Of a stretch of DNA of 37,064 nt, positions 31,695-37,064 are shown in pieces. This DNA is from Methanoregula sp. Its GTDB lineage: Archaea; Halobacteriota; Methanomicrobia; Methanomicrobiales; Methanospirillaceae. The notes beneath the pieces were generated by a model. It worked only from the letters and a program-made list of their open reading frames with translations, was not told where the DNA came from and searched no databases. The stretch lies in contig JALOBP010000021.1 of assembly GCA_023228295.1 (NCBI GenBank), positions 1 through 37,064 of the forward strand. The letters are read 5' to 3'. Every line of letters begins with the position of its first letter. The first letter of the stretch is position 1. Both the position numbers and the translations under genes were made by a program.

Positions 31695-31860
31695 ACATCA
31701 CATCCACATTATTTTCAATTCGCTATATCCTATAATTATCGGACTTGCGTATATATAGTATCTCGTATTGTTCGGCAATGGGGGGGATGATTATATAGTA
31801 TTAATTTTTTTATGGCGGCCCAACGGGGATTCGCGCATTAAACAGAAGAACGGGAAAAAA

Positions 31861-32421
31861 TTACATCAGACCCAGGCTGCGCAGGTCTGAAAGAATCTTG
31901 ACAACAGCTTTCTTTGCATCCTCCGGCACCTTACCGCCCGTGATGATCAATTTGCCTGAACCGAACAGAAGAACAACAACTTTCGGGTTGTCAAGCCGGT
32001 ATACAAGACCGGGGAACTGCTCCGGCTCGTACTCAATTTTGTCAAGATTGAATCCGACGGCAATCTTGTTGAGGTTGATCGGTGTTGCAAGGTCCGCAGA
32101 TGTCACGATATTCTGGATCTTGTATTCCAGTTTCTTGGGAATATCAATACCCTGCTTGCGCAACAGTCCGCCAAGGATGTTGAGACCCTTGCTCAGGCTG
32201 TCAATACTTTTTGCACCGGTAAGGACCACTTTACCGGATCCAAAGACCAGCGCTGCGATCTTAGGATCCTGCATGCGGAGAACGACACCGGGAAACCGCT
32301 TCTTATTATATTCGGCATCCTTGATCTTGGACGCAAGCGTGGGAAGATCCAGAAAATCAGTCACCTTTGCGGAGGCAACGATGTTTTCAATCTTGAGGGA
32401 GTCCTCTGGCTTGACCTTCAT
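31861..32421 (-). CDS. tbp: TATA-binding protein
   Basis: TBP binds TATA boxes and nucleates archaeal transcription. The product is 186 residues, with two direct repeats of the TBP fold: IENIVASAKVTDFLDLPTLA ... FPGVVLRMQDPKIAALVFGSGKVVLTGAK and IQNIVTSADLATPINLNKIA ... FPGLVYRLDNPKVVVLLFGSGKLIITGGK. Each repeat keeps the Phe residues (RFPGVV, QFPGLV) that intercalate in DNA. ATG 32421 is chosen because family N-termini start near MKVKPEDSLKIEN; a Met five residues upstream is less likely. The TATA at 32444-32453 would make the transcript leaderless or almost so. A terminator-like T6 tract follows at 31855-31860 on its strand. Confidence 0.95.
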   Translation of the reverse strand: MKVKPEDSLKIENIVASAKVTDFLDLPTLASKIKDAEYNKKRFPGVVLRMQDPKIAALVFGSGKVVLTGAKSIDSLSKGLNILGGLLRKQGIDIPKKLEYKIQNIVTSADLATPINLNKIAVGFNLDKIEYEPEQFPGLVYRLDNPKVVVLLFGSGKLIITGGKVPEDAKKAVVKILSDLRSLGLM

Positions 32422-32453
32422 ATTTATAAATATCACAAAACAGTATTTATAAA
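32420..32453 (-). promoter_or_regulatory. tbp promoter with a second TATA at the start codon
   Basis: On the minus strand, the TATA box TTTATAAATAC (32443-32453) lies about 25 bases before the start codon. A second TATA-like element, the perfect 14-bp palindrome ATATTTATAAATAT (32420-32433), covers the transcription start and the first two bases of ATG 32421. TBP bound there would block its own initiation, a possible autoregulatory site. Confidence 0.55.
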
Positions 32454-32474
32454 GATAGGTTAAAGGATCGGCCC

Positions 32475-34370
32475 CTATTCATCAAGGGTCGAGACATCAC
32501 CAGGATCCATCCCCATCTCTTTTGCCTTAAGTACCCGCCGTACGATCTTGCCGCTCCGGGTCTTGGGGAGAGAATCGGTAAATTCAATCTCTGAAGGGAT
32601 CGCAATGGGGCCAAGGGTAATCCGAACATGGTAGGTGAGTTCGTTCTTGAGCTTGTCACTGGGCATATGGCCCACCCGCAGGGTAACAAATGCTTTTATG
32701 ATGTTCCCCTTCATGGGATCCGGTTTGCCGATAACCGCCGCTTCCGCCACGGATTTATGCGAGACCAGTGCACTCTCAACCTCCGCCGTCCCGATATTGT
32801 GACCGGCCACGACGATCAGGTCATCAGATCTGCCAATCACCATGATATTGCCATCCGAACCTTTGATGGCAAGATCACCAACCATGTAACAGCCGGGAAT
32901 CGTCATCCAGTACTTACGATAGCGTTCGTCGTTGTTGTACACGGTCCGCATCATGGAGGGCCAGGGTTCTTTTACCACCAGAAAACCGCTCTTACCCGGC
33001 TCAACTGATTTGCCGTCCTTGTCCACAACATCTACAACAACGCCCGGGATGGATTTGCCGGCATACCCGGGCCGCATCGGTTCCCCGAGTGTCGTTGCTA
33101 TCATGTGCATGCCGGTCTCGGTCTGCCACCAAGTATCAACAACCGGACACCGGTCTTTTCCGATCACGTGATAGAACCACTCGAATGCCTCCGGGTTTAA
33201 AGGTTCACCAACGGAGCCAAGGATGCGCAACGAACTGAGGTTGTACTTATTTGGCCATTCCTCCCCCAGTTTCATGAACATGCGGATAGCCGTAGGCGCA
33301 GTATAGAGAATGCTCACACCATACTCTTCTACCATCTTCCACCAGACCCCGGGATCCGGATAATCAGGGGTATTCTCCGAGATCAGGATCGTCCCGCCCA
33401 CGGAAAGGGGGCCGTACACGACATAGGAATGCCCCGTGATCCAGCCGGGATCCGCCGTACACCAGTATACGTCATGCTCCTTTAAGTCAAAGATATACTT
33501 GGTCGTGTAATACACCCCGACCATGTATCCACCGCAGGTATGGACAATCCCTTTTGGTTCCCCGGTCGTCCCGCTTGTATAGAGAATGAACATTGGGTCC
33601 TCGGAATCCATAACCTCGGCCGGGCATTCTGACGGCTGGTCCCTGGCTACATCATAGAAATCCAGTTCCATCTCACTGTGGATCTCGACCGGCCGCGTAA
33701 GTTCCCGGCGCAGTACTATGAGGTGTTCCACGGTCGGGGCATTGATGATTGCCTCTTCGATGACATGCTTGAGCGGGATAGACTTACCCCGGCGTACGGT
33801 CATATCAGCAGTGATCACAATCTTGGCACCGGCACCTACGATCCGCTGGTTGAGTGCTGCTGCCCCGTACCCCCCGAATACGACGCTGTGTACGGCCCCG
33901 ATACGGGCACAGGCAAGCATGGCGATGACCTGCTCAGGAATGACCGGCATGTAGATACAGACCCGGTCCCCTTTTACAACTCCGAGGTTCTTGAGCCCGT
34001 TAGCAAACCGGCACACTTCACGGAAGAGCTGGCGGTAGGTATAGACCCGCTCTTCTTCAACAGTCTCTCCCTTCCAGATCATTGCCACCTTGTTCCGGCT
34101 CTTGCCATTGGCATGGCGATCGAGGCAATTGTAGGTGATGTTGGTCTTGCCGTTGACAAACCATCGTGCGTACGGGTAGTTCCATTCCCGCACTTTATCC
34201 CATGGCGAGAACCAGTGAAGCTTCTCAGCAATCTTTGCCCAGAAAGCTTCAGGATCTTTCAGGAACTCAGAATACGCCCAGTTGTAGTCCCCGATCCAAC
34301 TGTTCTGGCGGTAGGAGGGATCGGGAGTATAATACTTTACTTGATTTTTCAAATCCGCGCTCTCTTCCAT
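32475..34370 (-). CDS. acs: Acetyl-CoA synthetase (AMP-forming)
   Basis: The enzyme activates acetate to acetyl-CoA through acetyl-AMP. The 631-residue protein is of the ANL adenylate-forming family: YTSGTTGEPKGIVHT (about 260), the WWQTETGMHM acyl/AMP region, YGDL-type GCYMVGDLAIKG and a C-terminal PKTRSGKIVRR with the catalytic Lys 608, which can be acetylated in other organisms. A GNAT protein and a deacetylase are encoded in this window, but no link is shown. The ribosome site GAGGA lies five bases before ATG 34370. It is divergent from the ADP-forming enzyme (34645), an uncommon pairing. It allows assimilation of acetate in a methanogen that does not make methane from it. Confidence 0.95.
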   Translation of the reverse strand: MEESADLKNQVKYYTPDPSYRQNSWIGDYNWAYSEFLKDPEAFWAKIAEKLHWFSPWDKVREWNYPYARWFVNGKTNITYNCLDRHANGKSRNKVAMIWKGETVEEERVYTYRQLFREVCRFANGLKNLGVVKGDRVCIYMPVIPEQVIAMLACARIGAVHSVVFGGYGAAALNQRIVGAGAKIVITADMTVRRGKSIPLKHVIEEAIINAPTVEHLIVLRRELTRPVEIHSEMELDFYDVARDQPSECPAEVMDSEDPMFILYTSGTTGEPKGIVHTCGGYMVGVYYTTKYIFDLKEHDVYWCTADPGWITGHSYVVYGPLSVGGTILISENTPDYPDPGVWWKMVEEYGVSILYTAPTAIRMFMKLGEEWPNKYNLSSLRILGSVGEPLNPEAFEWFYHVIGKDRCPVVDTWWQTETGMHMIATTLGEPMRPGYAGKSIPGVVVDVVDKDGKSVEPGKSGFLVVKEPWPSMMRTVYNNDERYRKYWMTIPGCYMVGDLAIKGSDGNIMVIGRSDDLIVVAGHNIGTAEVESALVSHKSVAEAAVIGKPDPMKGNIIKAFVTLRVGHMPSDKLKNELTYHVRITLGPIAIPSEIEFTDSLPKTRSGKIVRRVLKAKEMGMDPGDVSTLDE

Positions 34371-34644
34371 GGAATTCCTCTAATTAACATTATCAATAAT
34401 GATGAATTCTAAATAATCTTATTGTTCTGATTGTCAAAATCTGCCCGATTCTGCCACCATTTAATGCCGAAATGGAATTCGACGATTACAGAATGTTTAA
34501 ATTATGTAATATCAAATTTTTTTAGAAAAAATGTAGTGCGGGCATGAGTCCGGTTCGGATATGAGCCCTTCTGCACACATTTTCTTTTAACCCATTCGCA
34601 GTTTCCGCAAGGAAGCAAAACCAGTCATAACTGAGGTGAAACCA

Positions 34645-36711
34645 ATGAGCCAGAAAATGTTGAGTGAAGCAGAAGGCTATGACATGCTCAGGAAGTACGA
34701 TCTTCCTGTACCTGAATACCAGATTGTAAAGAGTGGAGAGGACGCTGCCCATGCCTGTGAAAAGATGGGTTGTCCAGTTGTCATGAAAATCATCTCGCCC
34801 CAGATCGTCCACAAGAGCGATGCGGGCGGGGTCATTGTTGGTATCGGCAGCAGAAAGGCAGCACTGAGCGCATTTACTAAAATCATTGACGGTGCAAAAG
34901 CCTACGATCCCGCTGCACAGATCGAAGGCATCATGGTCGAACAGCAGGCAGAGCCCGGCCTTGAACTGATCATTGGCGGGAAAACCGACCCGGCATTCGG
35001 TAAAGTCATCACCTTCGGTATGGGCGGCACCATGGTCGAACTGATGAAGGACGTTACCCTGCGTATCCTCCCGGTAACGGAAGATGAGATCCGCCAGATG
35101 ATCAGGGAGATCGACGCATACCCGCTCATCACCGGGTACCGCGGATCAAAACCCCGCGACGAAGAGGAACTGGTGAAGATCATCGGCAACATCTGCCGTT
35201 TCTTCATGGAGAACGAAAATGTCGTGGAGTTCGACATCAACCCGCTCCGGTTGTATGAGAAAGGCGCCTGCGCAGTTGATGCCCGCATCATCGTGACCGA
35301 CAAGGTACAGACCACAGAGACCAAAGAGGAGCGGACCCCAGTCCCGATGGAATACTTCAACCCCCGCTCGATTGCCGTGATTGGTGCATCACAGGAATCC
35401 ACCAAGATGGGATATGCAGTCCTGCACAACCTGCTCCATTTCCCAGGCCAGTTATATCCCGTGAACAACAAACGCTCCGAGATCCAGGGGCTCAAGGCAT
35501 ACCCGACTATCACCGCGATACCTGCCCCGGTCGACCTTGCAGTGATTACCGTCCCCGCCATCCACGTTCCCCGTGTCGTGGAGGAATGCGGCCAGAAAGG
35601 TGTACCGATGGTTGTCATCATTACAGCCGGCTTCAAGGAAATGGGCGATGACGGCAAGGCGCTGGAGGATCGCGTGAAAGCGATCGCAAAGGGCCATGGA
35701 ACCCGGATCATCGGGCCGAACTGCCTGGGAATTATCGTTCCCCCGCGGGGTATCGATACCACGTACGTCCACCAGTCACCGCGACCGGGCAACATTGCAT
35801 TCATATCCCAGAGCGGGGCTATCATCAACACGGTCGTTGATCTGAGCCTTGCACAGGGTATCGGGTTCTCGAACGTCATCTCGGTCGGCAACCAGGCGGA
35901 CCTCGATTTCCTCGACTACATCCGGTATGTAGGAAAAGACGAGAAGACCAAAGCGATCATCCTCTACATCGAACAGATCACTGACGGCAAAGGATTCATG
36001 GAAGTGGTTTCGGAAGTTGCAAAGACAAAACCGGTCGTTGCAATCAAATCCGGTTCATCCAAGAAAGGCGAGCATGCAGCCTCATCCCATACGGGTTCCC
36101 TCTCCGGTTCCTACGATGTGTACATGGAAGCATTCCGTAAATCCGGCGTTATTGCCGTCCACACCCTGACCGGTGCCTTCCTCGCAGCCCAGATGCTCGC
36201 CCACCCGAAAGGCTTCCCGAAAGGCAAACGTGCAGTCGTCATAACGAACGCCGGCGGGTTTGCCGTGCTGTCCTCGGACTACGCAGAACGTTACGGGGTG
36301 GAAATCGCCGATCTTCCCAGAGAGGTTATTGAAGAACTCAATGAATTCCTCCCCGACTTCTGGAACAAGGGCAACCCGATCGATCTCCTGGGAGATGCAA
36401 CCGATAAGCGGTTCGAGAAAACCTTCGAAGTTCTGGCACGCCACCCCGAGTTCTGGGACATGGCCTTCATCGTCGGGTTCCCGAACCTTGTCCTGACATC
36501 GGAGAACCTGGCAAAGAAGATCCTGAACTTCTCTGCGATGACCAACAACCGGCTCATTGCAACTCTCCTTGGAGGGGACTCAATGAACCCTGGCCGCGAA
36601 CTGCTCAAGGAGAACATGATTCCCGGCTTCGAGGAACTCGACTTCACGTTCCGCGTAATGGGACGCGTGCTCTGGCAGAAGTTCCGCGTCAAGGCGCCGG
36701 GACTCCTGTAA
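34645..36711 (+). CDS. Fused ADP-forming acetyl-CoA synthetase (acyl-CoA synthetase)
   Basis: ADP-forming enzymes make or use acyl-CoA with ADP/ATP and phosphohistidine relay. The 688-residue product has a beta-alpha fusion: an N-terminal ATP-grasp domain (about 1-220) with His 56 in VHKSDAGG as a likely relay residue, then a CoA-binding domain (about 230-355, RSIAVIGASQES), then CoA-ligase domains with ISQSGAI and SSHTGSLSG, where His 482 is the likely phosphohistidine. The acyl specificity is not decided by sequence; acetate is the common substrate for archaeal Acd. ATG 34645 follows GAGGTGA; GTG 34636 is possible. It is divergent from acs with 274 bases between the start codons. Confidence 0.9.
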   Translation: MSQKMLSEAEGYDMLRKYDLPVPEYQIVKSGEDAAHACEKMGCPVVMKIISPQIVHKSDAGGVIVGIGSRKAALSAFTKIIDGAKAYDPAAQIEGIMVEQQAEPGLELIIGGKTDPAFGKVITFGMGGTMVELMKDVTLRILPVTEDEIRQMIREIDAYPLITGYRGSKPRDEEELVKIIGNICRFFMENENVVEFDINPLRLYEKGACAVDARIIVTDKVQTTETKEERTPVPMEYFNPRSIAVIGASQESTKMGYAVLHNLLHFPGQLYPVNNKRSEIQGLKAYPTITAIPAPVDLAVITVPAIHVPRVVEECGQKGVPMVVIITAGFKEMGDDGKALEDRVKAIAKGHGTRIIGPNCLGIIVPPRGIDTTYVHQSPRPGNIAFISQSGAIINTVVDLSLAQGIGFSNVISVGNQADLDFLDYIRYVGKDEKTKAIILYIEQITDGKGFMEVVSEVAKTKPVVAIKSGSSKKGEHAASSHTGSLSGSYDVYMEAFRKSGVIAVHTLTGAFLAAQMLAHPKGFPKGKRAVVITNAGGFAVLSSDYAERYGVEIADLPREVIEELNEFLPDFWNKGNPIDLLGDATDKRFEKTFEVLARHPEFWDMAFIVGFPNLVLTSENLAKKILNFSAMTNNRLIATLLGGDSMNPGRELLKENMIPGFEELDFTFRVMGRVLWQKFRVKAPGLL

Positions 36712-36721
36712 CTTTTTTTTT
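36712..36721 (+). terminator. Oligo-T terminator after the ADP-forming synthetase
   Basis: A T9 tract (36713-36721) begins directly after the stop codon TAA at 36709-36711. It is a typical archaeal U-rich terminator and needs no hairpin. Confidence 0.6.
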
Positions 36722-36902
36722 AAATAACACATTGTTAACTGTGAAAATTACAAAAATGATCTTGTCAAAATTACATAGCAGCACTTTAGCACCGGTGGTT
36801 TGATGCACTTTTCCAAAATATTACTTACAAATGAAAATGTGGCCGGCGCATACCTCTCTGGCATTGAAGGCACTGTATTGTGAAAAAAAGATGGCTCTTC
36901 GC

Positions 36903-36925
36903 TGATCCGGGTGGGTAACCCGGAT
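36903..36925 (+). repeat. Perfect 9-bp hairpin
   Basis: GATCCGGGT (36903-36911) and ACCCGGATC (36917-36925) form a perfect stem with the loop GGGTA. It has no T tract right after, so it is not a clear terminator. It lies 18 bases before repeat copy B, in a gap that runs from 36722 to the right edge with no supported gene; a short ATG frame at 37026 has no readable continuation. Confidence 0.5.
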
Positions 36926-36942
36926 CCTGGTAAAGATGTTGA

Positions 36943-37018
36943 TGGGGGCTAGCGCCCCCAAACCCCCATTACGATGACCTCCGCCGCCCCCGAAGGGACG
37001 CCCCCGCGGCGGTTCATG
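36943..37018 (+). repeat. Structured dispersed repeat, copy B
   Basis: The segment opens with GGGGGC-TAGC-GCCCCC (36943-36958), continues AAACCCCCATT, then CCGCCG with a distant partner CGGCGG around CCCCCGAAGGG. It matches the order of elements in copy A (30306-30375), and the outer stem keeps its pairing with changed bases. It could be an intergenic element with conserved RNA or DNA structure. It ends 46 bases before the window edge. Confidence 0.5.
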
Positions 37019-37064
37019 GAATACGATGGCAGATGAATTCATCGTTAATCTTACCCACTTGAAA

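Noticed and set aside
36821..37042. Minus-strand frame at the right edge
   Set aside because: It runs through repeat copy B and the 36903 hairpin; its Gly/Arg/Pro composition comes from the repeat.
1..37064. CRISPR array or tRNA/rRNA genes
   Set aside because: No regularly spaced direct repeats and no tRNA cloverleaf or rRNA signature were noticed by eye; a dedicated scan would be needed to exclude a diverged tRNA.

Overview
The window looks like a chromosomal segment of a hydrogenotrophic or formatotrophic methanogen of the Methanomicrobiales, probably close to Methanoregula; the genus is an inference from gene content and style. The archaeal assignment is firm. There is a TATA-binding protein gene, a NurA-HerA repair pair, archaeal TATA boxes upstream of many genes, two methanofuran biosynthesis genes (mfnD, mfnF), F420-type formate dehydrogenase (fdhA, fdhB) and a formate channel (fdhC). 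Most genes are GC-rich and the intergenic regions are AT-rich.

Layout. 1-860: a probable transposase tail, an orphan Imm5-like gene and a small DUF2892 membrane protein. 1115-3743: nurA-herA. 3787-5211: a PEGA-domain surface protein and a beta-carbonic anhydrase. 5594-13405: one tightly overlapping operon encoding a GNAT protein and six subunits of a Hyf/complex-I-like membrane complex. 13426-16299: an HTH-PAS regulator and two lineage-type membrane proteins. 16629-17507: fdhC. 17985-22941: a histone-deacetylase-fold enzyme, a membrane-anchored protein, and a three-gene signalling operon with a response regulator/kinase, a membrane PAS kinase and a second GNAT protein. 23357-27317: fdhAB, divergent from a zinc-ribbon protein across a palindromic double TATA promoter. 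27552-30246: mfnD-mfnF divergent from surE. 30624-32421: rpiA, a winged-helix regulator and tbp. 32475-36711: AMP-forming acetyl-CoA synthetase divergent from a fused ADP-forming one. The right edge carries structured repeats.

The most unusual system is the operon at 5594-13405. Its antiporter-type subunits keep the charged residues expected for ion translocation. The large subunit has lost all four Cys that would hold the NiFe site, and the NuoB/HyfI-like subunit has lost all four Cys that would hold the [4Fe-4S] cluster. No ferredoxin-like subunit is encoded. As written, the complex would have no redox cofactor, although the surrounding scaffold motifs are conserved. It lies beside a divergently transcribed carbonic anhydrase gene, which suggests, only as a hypothesis, an ion-gradient-linked CO2/bicarbonate function. 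The large-subunit loss matches the published idea of 'energy-converting hydrogenase related' (Ehr) complexes; I cannot check how far the cluster loss has been described.

Metabolically the window combines formate uptake and oxidation (FdhC, FdhAB), methanofuran synthesis, acetate activation by two routes, CO2 hydration and pentose phosphate metabolism. This suits a methanogen that reduces CO2 with formate or H2 and assimilates acetate.
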